Notes: a model not told the origin generated them from the letters alone. A stretch of 64,000 nt of DNA from Ancylobacter vacuolatus (GCF_030813595.1 NZ_JAUSUH010000002.1:62001-126000), one strand, 5' to 3'. Numbered from the stretch's first letter, positions 9,026 to 16,946 are shown. Program-made: numbers and translations.

Positions 9026-9434
9026 TTCGACCGAGCCTGCTGCGCAACCCGTGACGCCCAACGATTGTACTTCACGGCGACGCTCATCAAGAAATTGTGC
9101 GCAGCTGTCTGGGTCTCGTTTATTTCCCCGCAGCCTTTGCTCTCGCGCGCGAGGTGCCAAACGCCAATACATCGGACCGCTGCCGCCATGCGGACCGCGG
9201 CGATCGGACGAAGCGAAAAACCTTTATCGCCGCAGGACTTCATTCAACTTGACCCAAGGGCCGCCGCAACATCGCACCGTGCCGCCGGAAGCCGCCATAA
9301 ATAGAGACTCTGACGCGCTAGTTTTCACTTTAAGGCAAAGAAACTGCCACAACGACGCCGCTTTGCTTGTCGATTGCTTATTGACGTTTCGACGGTTGAT
9401 GTTAAATCGATATCAGATTCAATGGAGAAAATAG
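9026..9434. other. Intergenic region with the mucR leader and promoter
   Basis: About 410 bp without a supportable gene; the ORFs in it have no recognisable features. The last 140 bp before mucR are markedly AT-rich, with many T-A steps (for example around 9296-9340 and 9395-9434). This is the kind of DNA that MucR/Ros proteins bind, and mucR genes are commonly autoregulated. I cannot place a specific promoter. Confidence 0.45.
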
Positions 9435-9899
9435 ATGTCTGAGCAGGAAAGCGTGTCGGCCGACTATCTCGGCCTCACCGCGGATGTCGTTGCGGCTTTC
9501 GTCGGCAACAACTCGGTGCCCGCCGCCGAGCTTCCGGATCTGATCGCCAAGGTGCATGGCGCCCTGCTTCGTCTCTCCACTCCCGCTCCGGCTGTCGTCG
9601 AAGAGGTTTTGAAGCCTGCGGTGCCGGTGAAGAAGTCGGTGACCCCGGAATATATCATCTGCCTGGAAGACGGGCTCAAGTTCAAGTCGCTGAAGCGTCA
9701 TCTTCGCACGAAGTACAACATGACGCCCGAGGAATACCGCGCGAAGTGGGGCCTGCCGAACGACTATCCCATGGTCGCCCCCAGCTATGCTGAAGCGCGC
9801 TCCAACCTGGCGAAGAAGATGGGCCTCGGCCAGCAGCGCAAGAAGCCGGTGCCGGCCCCGGTGCCCAAGCCGCGCGGCCGCGCCAAGAAGGTCGCCTGA
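9435..9899 (+). CDS. mucR: MucR/Ros family zinc-finger-like transcriptional regulator
   Basis: A 154-residue Ros/MucR protein, a global DNA-binding regulator of exopolysaccharide, motility and cell-cycle genes in alphaproteobacteria. The DNA-binding domain spans about 70-115 ([18 protein letters not shown], then [13 protein letters not shown]). The Ros zinc site reads C76, D79, H89, K93: the second Cys is Asp, as in many MucR proteins, and the position of the second His is Lys. Metal-free or altered sites of this kind are known among rhizobial homologues. The basic tail (about 135-154, rich in K, P and R) may add DNA affinity. GGAG precedes the ATG by about eight bases. A strong terminator follows at 9984-10022. 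Confidence 0.93.
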   Translation: MSEQESVSADYLGLTADVVAAFVGNNSVPAAELPDLIAKVHGALLRLSTPAPAVVEEVLKPAVPVKKSVTPEYIICLEDGLKFKSLKRHLRTKYNMTPEEYRAKWGLPNDYPMVAPSYAEARSNLAKKMGLGQQRKKPVPAPVPKPRGRAKKVA

Positions 9900-9983
9900 G
9901 GCACATATTTCGGCTGAAGCCTGTCATCGCAGCGACCACCTCGCCGCTATGCGGGCGTGACCCTTGAAGGCACAGATAGGAAG

Positions 9984-10022
9984 AAGGCCGCGTCGACATC
10001 GTTCGACGCGGCCTTTCTCTTT
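9984..10022 (+). terminator. Rho-independent terminator of mucR
   Basis: AAGGCCGCGTCGA (9984-9996) pairs perfectly over 13 bases with its complement at 10003-10015 around a six-base loop, followed on the plus strand by TCTCTTT. It lies 85 bp past the mucR stop codon and points in the mucR direction. Confidence 0.9.
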
Positions 10023-10081
10023 GGGTTGTGCCGCCCTCGGCGTCGCGGGGCCGGCGACGCGGGCGCCTTGCAGCGCGACCC

Positions 10082-10104
10082 GATCAGATTGCACAAATCT
10101 GATC
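10082..10104. repeat. Perfect inverted repeat (GATCAG hairpin 1)
   Basis: GATCAGATT-GCACA-AATCTGATC has nine perfectly paired bases around a 5-base centre. It is not followed by a T-run, so it is not an ordinary terminator. It shares its outer bases with the hairpin at 10145-10173. Confidence 0.6.
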
Positions 10105-10144
10105 AGCAAGTTGCCCTCCAACTCTAAGATAGAGACGGCATTAT

Positions 10145-10173
10145 CCGATCAGCTTGCGATGCAAGCTGATCGG
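10145..10173. repeat. Perfect 13-bp inverted repeat (GATCAG hairpin 2)
   Basis: CCGATCAGCTTGC-GAT-GCAAGCTGATCGG has 13 perfectly paired bases and a three-base loop. It lies directly beside the dispersed repeat at 10179-10247. In the minus direction it could act as an end-of-transcript stem for the amidotransferase gene, but it has no adjoining T-run in that direction. Confidence 0.65.
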
Positions 10174-10178
10174 CGCGG

Positions 10179-10247
10179 GCTCTAGCTTTTGTTTTTACGC
10201 ATTTTCTTCACGCCAGCCGGAGCCCACGTCGCTCGAAAATGCGCTAG
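10179..10247 (-). repeat. Dispersed intergenic repeat, copy 1 (reverse orientation)
   Basis: Read on the minus strand this matches the copies at 22531 and 63166: TAGCGCATTTTCGAGCGA, then CGTGGGCTCCGG, GCGTGAAGAAAATGCG, TAAAAACAAAAG, ending CTAGAGC. It overlaps the last codon and the TAG stop (10244-10246) of the amidotransferase gene. Confidence 0.7.
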
Positions 10248-11011
10248 TGGCCGGCGCCGGCGGATCGTCCCGCATCGCCGGCCAGCCAGTGCTCCACGAA
10301 GGCCTCCAGCCAGAGCCGGATGCGGGCGTCATGCTGCAGCCGGTCGGTGAAATGCGCCCGGCGCGGGCGGGCGCCCGGCAGGTCCAGCCGCTCCCCGCCC
10401 TGCACCGTCCAGCGGCACATCATGTGATGCGTCACCTCCGGGTGAAACTGGATGCCATAGGCATGGGGGCCGTAGCGGAAGGCCTGGTTGGGAAAGGTCG
10501 GCCCCTCCGCCAGCAGCTCCGCTCCTGCGGCCAGGTCGAAGCCTTCGCGATGCCAGTGGTAGACATGATCGGGCCAGTGCGCCGGGTCGGCGGGCGCTCC
10601 CCCGGCCGGGGTACGCAGCATCTGTGTTCCGGCATCGGTGGCGCGGATCGGGTAATAGCCGATCTCCACCAACCCTTCCGGATGTGGAGCGACGCGGGCG
10701 CCGAGATGGCGCGCCAGCATCTGCGCGCCCAGGCAGATGCCGAGATAGGGCTTGCCCTCGCGCAGCGGTACGCCGATCCAGTCGATCTCGGCCCGCACAT
10801 AGTCATGACAGTCATTGGCGCTTTGCGGGCCGCCGAACACCACCGCCCCGGCATGGCCGGCGAGAGTGGGCGGCAAGGCTTCGCCGAGGCAGGGCCGCCT
10901 TATGTCGAGCCGATGCCCGCGCTCGGCCAGCAGCCGCCCGACGCGGCCGGGGGAGGAATGCTCCTGATGGAGCACGATGAGAACGGGAAGCGGGTTTTCT
11001 GCGAAAGCCAT
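10244..11011 (-). CDS. Class I glutamine amidotransferase-like protein (GMP synthase-type domain)
   Basis: A 255-residue stand-alone class I glutamine amidotransferase domain. The nucleophile C93 lies in LGICLGAQML, and H190 and E192 of the triad in FHPEVTHH. The frame is open 26 codons further upstream, but similarity begins at the ATG ending at 11011 (MAFAENPLPV). Stand-alone proteins of this type are often annotated as GMP synthase-like and may release glutamine or a related gamma-glutamyl group; no synthetase partner is encoded nearby, so the substrate is unknown. The TAG stop codon falls inside a dispersed repeat. It lies about 108 bp downstream of the TerB-like gene on the same strand. 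Confidence 0.85.
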   Translation of the reverse strand: MAFAENPLPVLIVLHQEHSSPGRVGRLLAERGHRLDIRRPCLGEALPPTLAGHAGAVVFGGPQSANDCHDYVRAEIDWIGVPLREGKPYLGICLGAQMLARHLGARVAPHPEGLVEIGYYPIRATDAGTQMLRTPAGGAPADPAHWPDHVYHWHREGFDLAAGAELLAEGPTFPNQAFRYGPHAYGIQFHPEVTHHMMCRWTVQGGERLDLPGARPRRAHFTDRLQHDARIRLWLEAFVEHWLAGDAGRSAGAGH

Positions 11012-11119
11012 GATCTCGGTGCGGCACGAACCGGGTTGGAACGCTGGGCCCCCACCCAAGCAAGGATGACGCCACGATTCGCCCCGCACCTCAACCCCGC
11101 GCTTCGGCGCGGCAGCCGA

Positions 11120-11581
11120 TCAGCCCTCGAAGGCGTCGCGCACGCGCTTGCGGATATCCACCCGGTCGCGGGACGTGATGTTGAGCAGCTCAGCCGCGCG
11201 CCAGACCAGATTGTCCTCGAATTCGGTCAGCCCGCCATCGGCATAGGCGACCTCGAACATCATCTCCACCACGCGGCGGCGGCCTTCCTCGTCCATGGCG
11301 CGGTTGAGCACGCTGGTGAAGGCGTAGAGATCGACCGCCTCGGCATCGCGGGCGATGGCGGCTTCCAGCAACTTTTCCGCGTCGTCCTCGGAGAGCGTGA
11401 AGCGGGCGGCGAGCAGACGGCGCAGCTTGTCCATCTCGTCGGCGCCGATCACGCCGTCAATCGTCACCACATGCACCAGCAGCGCGGCGGCGGCCAGCCG
11501 GTAGTCGTTCTCGGCAAAGGCGGAGGTCTCGCGACCGCCCCCGGCAATCTCGGCAATGAAATCGGTCAGCGAGCGCAGCAT
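11120..11581 (-). CDS. TerB-like (tellurite resistance B / co-chaperone fold) protein
   Basis: A 153-residue all-helical protein with the acidic TerB pattern: 'LAAAALLVHVVTIDGVIGADEMDKLRRLL' near residues 28-56 and the second pseudo-repeat 'VVEMMFEVAYADGGLTEFEDNLVWRAAELL' near 105-135. Both repeats carry the D-G-x-I/L-x-x-x-E metal-binding-like loop. The open frame reaches back to 11770, but the ATG ending at 11581 follows GGAGGAG by about ten bases and begins the conserved part (MLRSLTDFIAEI). Members of this family outside ter operons are conserved housekeeping proteins of unknown role in Hyphomicrobiales; no other ter genes are present, so tellurite resistance should not be assumed. Confidence 0.8.
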   Translation of the reverse strand: MLRSLTDFIAEIAGGGRETSAFAENDYRLAAAALLVHVVTIDGVIGADEMDKLRRLLAARFTLSEDDAEKLLEAAIARDAEAVDLYAFTSVLNRAMDEEGRRRVVEMMFEVAYADGGLTEFEDNLVWRAAELLNITSRDRVDIRKRVRDAFEG

Positions 11582-11768
11582 GCCGGACGGCTCCTCCTGC
11601 GGCGGGTCGATCGGTTCGGCAATGGGATGGGGTCCGGCGGCGGACCTGAAACGTGGGTAACGCAATCGCTGCGGGGGTGCAACGGCCGGCCGGTCGCGCG
11701 CGAGAGAAGGTGCGGCTTCGGTGCAGGCGCGCCACACCTCGTCGCCGCGCCGCGCCGGCAATCCAAGC

Positions 11769-11802
11769 AAAAAAGCCCGGCGGGGTCGAGGAACCCGCCG
11801 GG
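11769..11802 (-). terminator. Rho-independent terminator of the GntR gene
   Basis: On the minus strand CCCGGCGGG (11794-11802) pairs with CCCGCCGGG (11776-11784) around a nine-base loop and is followed by C-T-T-T-T-T-T. It lies about 40 bp beyond the stop of the GntR gene at 11839. Confidence 0.88.
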
Positions 11803-11838
11803 TCGAGGTTACGTAGGGAACGGGCCCGGGGGGCCGCC

Positions 11839-12567
11839 CTATTCGAGATAGTCGGCGTAGCGCGAGACGTGGTCGGCCAGCCCCAGCGCGTGGTTGCGCA
11901 CCAGCACCTCGGCCGCGTTGGTATCGCGCGCTTCCAGCGCCTGGATGATGGCGAGGTGATCCTGGATCGAGCGATCGGCCCGGTTCTCCTCGCCAATGGT
12001 CTTGCGGCGGATCATCCGCATATGGGTGAACAGGTTTTCCGCCAGATTGACCAGGATGCCGTTGCCGCCCATGGCGATGATCGTCTGGTGAAACTGGATG
12101 TTCACCTCGGAATATTCGTCGAGCTTGGCATGGGGCCCGCCCGCCTCGTCGAAGGACGCAAACATCTGCCGCAGCCGGCCGATTTCCTCATCGCTGGCGT
12201 GGACGGTGATCAGCCGCGCCGCGAGGCTTTCCAGCGCCGCCCAGACCTGGATCATCTCGATCACTTCACGCCGGGTCTTGCGCACCACATAGATGCCGCG
12301 CCGCGGCACCGAATGGACGAAGCCTTCGCGTTCGAGCTGGGCCATCGCCTCGCGCACCGGGGTGCGGCTGACCCCGAGGCTCTGGGCGAGCTGGCGCTCG
12401 TCGAGGCGCACCTCGTTGGACTGGTCGTAGATGTTGAGCGAGACGATCACCTCCTTCAGCGCGGTATAGGCGCGGTTCTTGAAGGTGGACGTGTCTTCGA
12501 GCGGCGCCACGGAGAGCTTGGCCGCTCCTCCATTCACCCGGCGGATGGTGCTTTCGACGCTCATCAT
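11839..12567 (-). CDS. GntR family transcriptional regulator, FCD domain (likely regulator of tctCBA)
   Basis: A 242-residue regulator. The winged-helix domain spans about 30-95 (QLAQSLGVSRTPVREAMAQLEREGFVHSVPRRGIYV) and an all-helical FCD ligand domain follows, with the metal/ligand histidine pattern (FHQTII near 160, HMRM, DHLAII). The family mostly represses catabolic or uptake genes and releases DNA on binding an organic acid. It is encoded about 330 bp downstream of tctA on the same strand, and candidate operators of the T-GGTATACC-A type lie upstream of tctC, so control of the tricarboxylate transporter is likely but inferred. Start: two adjacent ATGs at 12567 and 12564; conservation does not decide. 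A terminator follows the gene. Confidence 0.88.
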   Translation of the reverse strand: MMSVESTIRRVNGGAAKLSVAPLEDTSTFKNRAYTALKEVIVSLNIYDQSNEVRLDERQLAQSLGVSRTPVREAMAQLEREGFVHSVPRRGIYVVRKTRREVIEMIQVWAALESLAARLITVHASDEEIGRLRQMFASFDEAGGPHAKLDEYSEVNIQFHQTIIAMGGNGILVNLAENLFTHMRMIRRKTIGEENRADRSIQDHLAIIQALEARDTNAAEVLVRNHALGLADHVSRYADYLE

Positions 12568-12901
12568 GATGCTTCCATCCCCCGCCGGCTGCCGGGTACC
12601 TGCCCCTGGCATCGGCGATGAAGCTTCCTATCGGCGTAGATCATTGGCGTTGCCTCCCGTCCCCCGAAACGCCGGTTCGCGCTTCCGTCCGCCGGCCACC
12701 TTCTGCTGCGTGGCTCGGGCGCCGGAGTGTCCCGCGACCGTTGATGGCCCGATTTCCCTCTCCGGGGGCGAGGGATTCGGCGGAAGAGCGATTGGCCCCG
12801 CCCTTCGCCTGGGCGCCCCGAGGGGGATGACGCTAGGTCAGCCCTCTCGCGGCAGAGCCCGCCGCGCGGTTCACGCGCGGCGGGTCGTTCGTGTGCCTGC
12901 C
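12568..12901. other. Gap between tctA and the GntR gene
   Basis: About 330 bp with no supportable gene. It contains a GC-rich hairpin next to the tctA stop (12858-12884) and presumably the promoter of the GntR gene, which I cannot place. Confidence 0.4.
12858..12884 (-). terminator. GC-rich stem-loop downstream of tctA
   Basis: CCCGCCGCGCG-GTTCA-CGCGCGGCGGG has 11 perfectly paired bases and lies 18 bp past the tctA stop. There is no T-run on the minus strand, so it may be a weak or factor-assisted terminator or a 3'-end stabilising stem. Confidence 0.5.
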
Positions 12902-14416
12902 TCAGGCCGGCTGGGTGGTGTTGCCGCGCAGCTTGCTGAAGCCCATGGCGATCAGCGGCCACAGGCCGGCGATGAGGCCGAGAGCCATGATCGTCGACAC
13001 CAGCGGGTTCGACCAGAACACGGCGAGCGAGCCACCGGAACCGAGCAGGGACTGGCGGAAGGCTTCCTCGGCACTGTCGCCGAGAACGATGGCCAGCACC
13101 AGCGGGGCCAGCGGGTAGTTCGTCTTCTTCAAGAGGTAGCCGAGGACGCCGAACACCATCATCATCAGCACGTCGAAGACGTTGTTGTTCACCGTATAGG
13201 CACCGATCGCGCAGATCACCAGGATCACCGGGGCGATGATCGAGAACGGAATCCGCAGGATCGAGGCGAACAGCGGCACCGTGGTCAGCACCAGGATGAG
13301 GCCGACGACGTTGCCGAGATACATGGAGGCGATGAGGCCCCACACGAATTCGGCCTGTTCAACGAACAGCATCGGGCCAGGCTGCAGACCCCAGATCAGC
13401 AGGCCGCCGAGCAGGACCGCGGCGGTCGGCGAACCGGGAACGCCCAGCGCCAGCATCGGGAGCATGGCGGCAGTGCCCGCGGCGTGCGCGGCGGTCTCGG
13501 GGGCCACGACGCCCTCGATCTCGCCATTGCCGAAGTTCTTGCCGTTCTTCGACACGCGCTTGGCGATGCCATAGGCCATGAAGGAGGCCGGGGTGGCACC
13601 GGCTGGCGTGATGCCCATCCAGCAGCCGATGATGCAGGAGCGCAGCGACGTCGCCCAGTACTTGGGCAGCGTCTTCCAGGTCTTCCACACCACCTTCGGA
13701 TCGATCTTCGCCGCCTTGCCGCGGAACTCCAGGCCCTCTTCCATGGTGAGCAGGATTTCACCGATGCCGAACAGGCCGATGACCGCGATCAGGAAGTCGA
13801 AGCCGTTGAGCAGCTCGGTGACGCCGAAGGTCAGGCGCAGCTGGCCCGTCACCATGTCGAGGCCGACCGCCGCCAGGGCGAAGCCGATCATCATCGACAC
13901 GATGGTCTTGGCCGGGGGTTCCTTGCTCATGCCGACGAAGGAGGCAAAGGCGAGGAAGTAGACCGCGAATTTCTCGGCGGGACCGAACTGCAGCGCGAAC
14001 TGGGCGACCAGCGGCGCGATCAGCGTGATCATCACGATGGCGAAGAAGGCGCCGACGAAGGACGAGGTGAACGCGGCGGTCAGCGCCTCGCCTGCCCGTC
14101 CCGAGCGTGCCATGGGATGACCGTCGAAGGTCGTCGCCACGGACCAGGGTTCGCCCGGAATGTTGAACAGCACCGAGGTGATGGCGCCGCCGAACAGCGC
14201 GCCCCAGTAGATGCAGGTCAGAAGGATGATCGCCGAGGTGGGCGACATCGAGAAGGTCAGCGGCAGCAGGATGGCGACGCCATTGGCGCCACCAAGGCCC
14301 GGCAGCACGCCGATGATCACGCCGAGCAGGATGCCGATCACCATCAGGAGGATGTTGAACGGATCGCCGGCTATGTAGAAGCCGTGATAGAGGTTGATGA
14401 AGTTGTCGACGATCAT
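12902..14416 (-). CDS. tctA: Tripartite tricarboxylate transporter, large membrane permease TctA
   Basis: A 504-residue polytopic inner-membrane protein of the TctA family, about ten to twelve hydrophobic segments. The family signature is clear near residues 25-55 (VIIGVLPGLGGANGVAILLPLTF) and again in the second half (GITPAGATPASFMAYGIAKRVSKN, then ALGVPGSPTAAVLLGGLLIWGLQPGP). With TctB and the binding protein TctC it forms a secondary, ion-gradient-driven importer for citrate or related carboxylates. It follows tctB by 53 bp on the same strand. The solute cannot be predicted from the permease. Confidence 0.96.
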   Translation of the reverse strand: MIVDNFINLYHGFYIAGDPFNILLMVIGILLGVIIGVLPGLGGANGVAILLPLTFSMSPTSAIILLTCIYWGALFGGAITSVLFNIPGEPWSVATTFDGHPMARSGRAGEALTAAFTSSFVGAFFAIVMITLIAPLVAQFALQFGPAEKFAVYFLAFASFVGMSKEPPAKTIVSMMIGFALAAVGLDMVTGQLRLTFGVTELLNGFDFLIAVIGLFGIGEILLTMEEGLEFRGKAAKIDPKVVWKTWKTLPKYWATSLRSCIIGCWMGITPAGATPASFMAYGIAKRVSKNGKNFGNGEIEGVVAPETAAHAAGTAAMLPMLALGVPGSPTAAVLLGGLLIWGLQPGPMLFVEQAEFVWGLIASMYLGNVVGLILVLTTVPLFASILRIPFSIIAPVILVICAIGAYTVNNNVFDVLMMMVFGVLGYLLKKTNYPLAPLVLAIVLGDSAEEAFRQSLLGSGGSLAVFWSNPLVSTIMALGLIAGLWPLIAMGFSKLRGNTTQPA

Positions 14417-14469
14417 GGGCGTGTTTCCCTGGGAGCGGCCGCAACCGGCCCCGTCTTATCTGTTGGCGT

Positions 14470-14970
14470 TCAGAGTCCGAGCATTGCTTCGATCGGCCCC
14501 TTGGGGAGGGGGATCAGGAACCAGCGCTCAAGCGTCAGGTAGAAGAACGCCGGCACACCGACAGCCACCGCCAGCGAGAGCGGGAAGCCGTATTTGCCCA
14601 GCCAGGTCATGAACACGACGATCAGCAGGAACGACGGAAGGTAGATGCCGAGAAACGGGATCAGCACGACATAAATCGTCGCCGGAATGAGCACCCGCAG
14701 CACCTGGCCGAGCTGGCCCCATTCGGCGAACAGGCCCGTGGCCTCCGTGCGAAGCGCCATGACCAGGTTGATCAGGCTGCAGATGCAGATGATGAGCCCG
14801 ACATAGAAGGGAAAGAAGCCGGCCTGCGGACCATCCGAACCCCAGCCGTAGCCGACGATGACGCTGCCATAAATGACGATGAGGCCGAACAGCATGGTCA
14901 GCAGTGCCGTGCCGATCTCGACGGCACGTTGCTTGGGTCCCGCTGCGGCTCCGTGATGAGCCTGTTCCAT
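14470..14970 (-). CDS. tctB: Tripartite tricarboxylate transporter, small membrane subunit TctB
   Basis: A 166-residue protein with four predicted membrane segments: an early one at about 17-40 (ALLTMLFGLIVIYGS), one near 55-75, and two close together near 100-150. This is the usual TctB layout. The motif G-x-G-x-x-x-G-P-x-A-G-F-F-P near residue 45-58 is the family's hallmark. The frame is open nine codons upstream, but the ATG ending at 14970 follows GGAG by about eight bases and is preferred. Located between tctC and tctA on the same strand. Confidence 0.93.
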   Translation of the reverse strand: MEQAHHGAAAGPKQRAVEIGTALLTMLFGLIVIYGSVIVGYGWGSDGPQAGFFPFYVGLIICICSLINLVMALRTEATGLFAEWGQLGQVLRVLIPATIYVVLIPFLGIYLPSFLLIVVFMTWLGKYGFPLSLAVAVGVPAFFYLTLERWFLIPLPKGPIEAMLGL

Positions 14971-15084
14971 CAAGATTCTCCGAAAATTTCCGCGCAAAGG
15001 ACCACCCGGCGGGACAACCCCGTCGGCGGCACGTTTGAGGCTCTATCGCTGGTGAGATATTCGTCGCAGGCCCGGGGGCGGCCA

Positions 15085-15110
15085 GGCGGAGGACCCTTCG
15101 GTCCCCCGCC
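15085..15110 (-). promoter_or_regulatory. Intercistronic stem-loop between tctC and tctB
   Basis: GGCGGAGGACC (15085-15095) pairs with GGTCCCCCGCC (15100-15110), ten of eleven bases, around a four-base loop. It lies about 85 bp past tctC and 115 bp before tctB. Such stems after a binding-protein gene often stabilise its mRNA or reduce read-through so that the binding protein outnumbers the permease; that role is inferred here. Confidence 0.5.
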
Positions 15111-15195
15111 CTTCGCCGTGTTTCCACGCTTGTCGCAGATTCCGCAGCCGGCTATCGGCCGACTGTTCTCGGGCGTGCGCGCCTGTCGGGGCGCA

Positions 15196-16206
15196 TCAGT
15201 TGCCGGCGATGAAGCCCGCTTCCTGCATCAGGCCCTTGTGGGTCGTCTCAGCCTGATCGAGCCAGGCCTTGAACTCGTCACCGGCCATGAAGGTCTGGTT
15301 GAAGGCGCCATCCTTCATGAGCTGCTTCCACTCGGGGGTCTCGCGAACCTTCTTGAACAGTTCGACGAAGTAGGCGACCTGCTCGTCGGTCACGCCCGGG
15401 GGCATGAAGACGCCGCGCAGCATCAGATATTCCACGTCGAGGCCGGCCGACTTGCAGGTCGGCACCGAGGACCAGGACAGGTCGCCCTGGATCTTGTCGG
15501 TGTAGGGAAGCGGCTTGGAGTCGAACACGCAGAGCGGACGAACCTTGTCGCCGCGCCACTGCGAGACGGCCTCGATCGGGTTGTTCACGCTCGAATTGAT
15601 GTGCCCGCCGACCAGCTGCACGGCCACTTCGCCGCCGCCCTTGTAGGGGATGTAGGTCAGCTTCTTGCCCAGCGCCTTCTGGATGGCGACGGTGATGATC
15701 TGGTCTTCCTGCTTGGAGCCCGTGCCACCCATCTTGAAGGTGTTGTCCGGGGCGGCCTTGATCGCGGCCTCATATTCCTGCGCGGTCTTGTAGGGCTCCT
15801 GGGCGTTCACCCAGAGCACGAACTCGTCCAGCGCCAGCATGGCGACCGGGGTCAGGTCCTTCCAGTTGAAGGGAATGCCGGTGGCGAGCGGGGTGGTGAA
15901 CAGGTTGGAGAGCGAGATGACGATCTTGTGCGGATTGCCCTTGTTGCTCTTCACGTCGAGGAAGCCCTCGCCGCCGGCGCCGCCGGACTTGTTGATGACG
16001 ACCAGCTGGGTCGACATCAGGTCATGCTTGGCGATGATGCCCTGGAGCGTGCGGGCCATCTGGTCGGCGCCGCCGCCGGTGCCGGCGGGCACGATGAATT
16101 CGACCGGCTTGGTGGGTTCCCAGGCGGCCGCGGCGGGCAGCATGGACAGGGCCGTCATGCCAAGAGCGGTCACGGCACCGAGGCCGAGAGCATGCAGATG
16201 TTTCAT
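15196..16206 (-). CDS. tctC: Tripartite tricarboxylate transporter, periplasmic binding protein TctC (Bug family)
   Basis: A 336-residue periplasmic binding protein. The first 28 residues form a Sec signal peptide (KHLHALGLGAVTALGMTALSMLPAAAA) followed by the mature start WEPTKPVEFIVPAGTGGGADQMARTL, the Bug/TctC signature with the G-G-x-x-D carboxylate-binding loop. A second family loop, YIPYKGGGEVAVQLVGGHI, lies near residue 180. The frame extends six codons upstream, but the ATG ending at 16206 lies behind GGAAGGA and starts the signal peptide. First gene of the tctCBA operon; long AT-rich control region upstream. Confidence 0.94.
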   Translation of the reverse strand: MKHLHALGLGAVTALGMTALSMLPAAAAWEPTKPVEFIVPAGTGGGADQMARTLQGIIAKHDLMSTQLVVINKSGGAGGEGFLDVKSNKGNPHKIVISLSNLFTTPLATGIPFNWKDLTPVAMLALDEFVLWVNAQEPYKTAQEYEAAIKAAPDNTFKMGGTGSKQEDQIITVAIQKALGKKLTYIPYKGGGEVAVQLVGGHINSSVNNPIEAVSQWRGDKVRPLCVFDSKPLPYTDKIQGDLSWSSVPTCKSAGLDVEYLMLRGVFMPPGVTDEQVAYFVELFKKVRETPEWKQLMKDGAFNQTFMAGDEFKAWLDQAETTHKGLMQEAGFIAGN

Positions 16207-16343
16207 TTGGCGTTTCCTTCCCAAAGGGTTTGGCGAACGGCCGACTCATTGGATGGTCGGCTCTTTGCTTGGGCCTCTCCTCGCGTCCGAAGGACGGGGC
16301 GAGACCTCGATAACCGGGGACTTCTTGTATGTCTCTCCGCCGG

Positions 16344-16390
16344 ATATTCTGTGGAATAACTTGTACCAAGAATAAGCCCAAGCCAAGTGC
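16344..16390 (-). promoter_or_regulatory. Candidate promoter and operator of tctCBA
   Basis: On the minus strand TTGGGC and TATTCC are separated by exactly 17 bases, a plausible sigma-70 promoter. The near-perfect palindrome CTTG-TAC-CAAG (16360-16370) sits in the spacer, where a bound regulator would block RNA polymerase. It is about 150 bp upstream of the tctC start. The -10 match is moderate, so the promoter call is tentative. Confidence 0.4.
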
Positions 16391-16456
16391 TAATTCTAAA
16401 GTTCAATGTTGCATCGCAAGGTCAACTGGTATTACGTATTCCGATTATTTTGTATC

Positions 16457-16479
16457 TGGCATACCGATTTTGGTATACC
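16457..16479. promoter_or_regulatory. Paired GntR/FCD-type operator candidates
   Basis: TGGCATACC (16457-16465) and TGGTATACC (16471-16479) lie 14 bp apart. The second is centred on the perfect 8-bp palindrome GGTATACC with T-rich and A-rich flanks, the form typical of FCD-type GntR operators; together the two also form an inverted repeat. They lie about 250-275 bp upstream of tctC in AT-rich DNA. Confidence 0.5.
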
Positions 16480-16593
16480 TAATAATTCATAATGTGTCCT
16501 TGAATACGTTATTAATCAAACCATTGACCCAAAAGCCTTTTTTTGCGGGCTTCTGCCGCGGGGCCTCCGCGCCCCCGGCCCTGCGGATGCTGG

Positions 16594-16616
16594 GGAAGCC
16601 GCCAGCGGCGGCTTCC
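16594..16616. repeat. Perfect 10-bp hairpin in the tctC-zwf region
   Basis: GGAAGCCGCC-AGC-GGCGGCTTCC pairs over ten bases with a three-base loop. No T-run follows on either strand, so it is not a standard terminator. Role unknown. Confidence 0.5.
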
Positions 16617-16946
16617 AAGCCGGGAGCAAGCCGGGCCGCGCGAATACATGAGCATCCTCACTTCGCCCGATTTTGCCCCAAGCTCGCCCACTTTGTCGCC
16701 ATATTGTTGCGGTGCAACACAGGCGTGCGGAAGCGGGCGATGGATTCCCGGCGTTTCTGACCGGCGTCTTCACCTGCCATCGCACGGCAGATCGGGACAA
16801 CACCGCCCCTACCGCTCGCGCCGGGTCGCGGCGCGGAATCGTTTTTGCTAGGAGTCATGTGAAACGGCTCCCGTGCCGGCGACGGCGCGAAACGGAGCGA
16901 CCCACCTCCCGTCCCGGCCACGGGACACCACGGAGACACTGTCCAA

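Larger units (their letters stand above)
16207..16946. other. Long divergent region between tctC and zwf
   Basis: About 740 bp without a supportable gene. From about 16340 to 16550 the base composition drops sharply in GC compared with everything around it and contains several palindromes (16360-16370, 16457-16479), the likely control region of tctCBA. A perfect hairpin lies at 16594-16616 and a 6-bp inverted repeat GTCCCG-GCCA-CGGGAC at 16911-16926 just before zwf. The small ORFs here show no recognisable features. Confidence 0.6.

Noticed and set aside
11120-11581. Tellurite resistance operon
   Set aside because: Only one TerB-like domain gene is present; no terC, terD, terZ or other ter genes accompany it.
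12479-14542. Plus-strand open frame of about 690 codons opposite tctA
   Set aside because: It is antisense to tctA, with biased composition and no domain pattern; it only reflects third-position GC.
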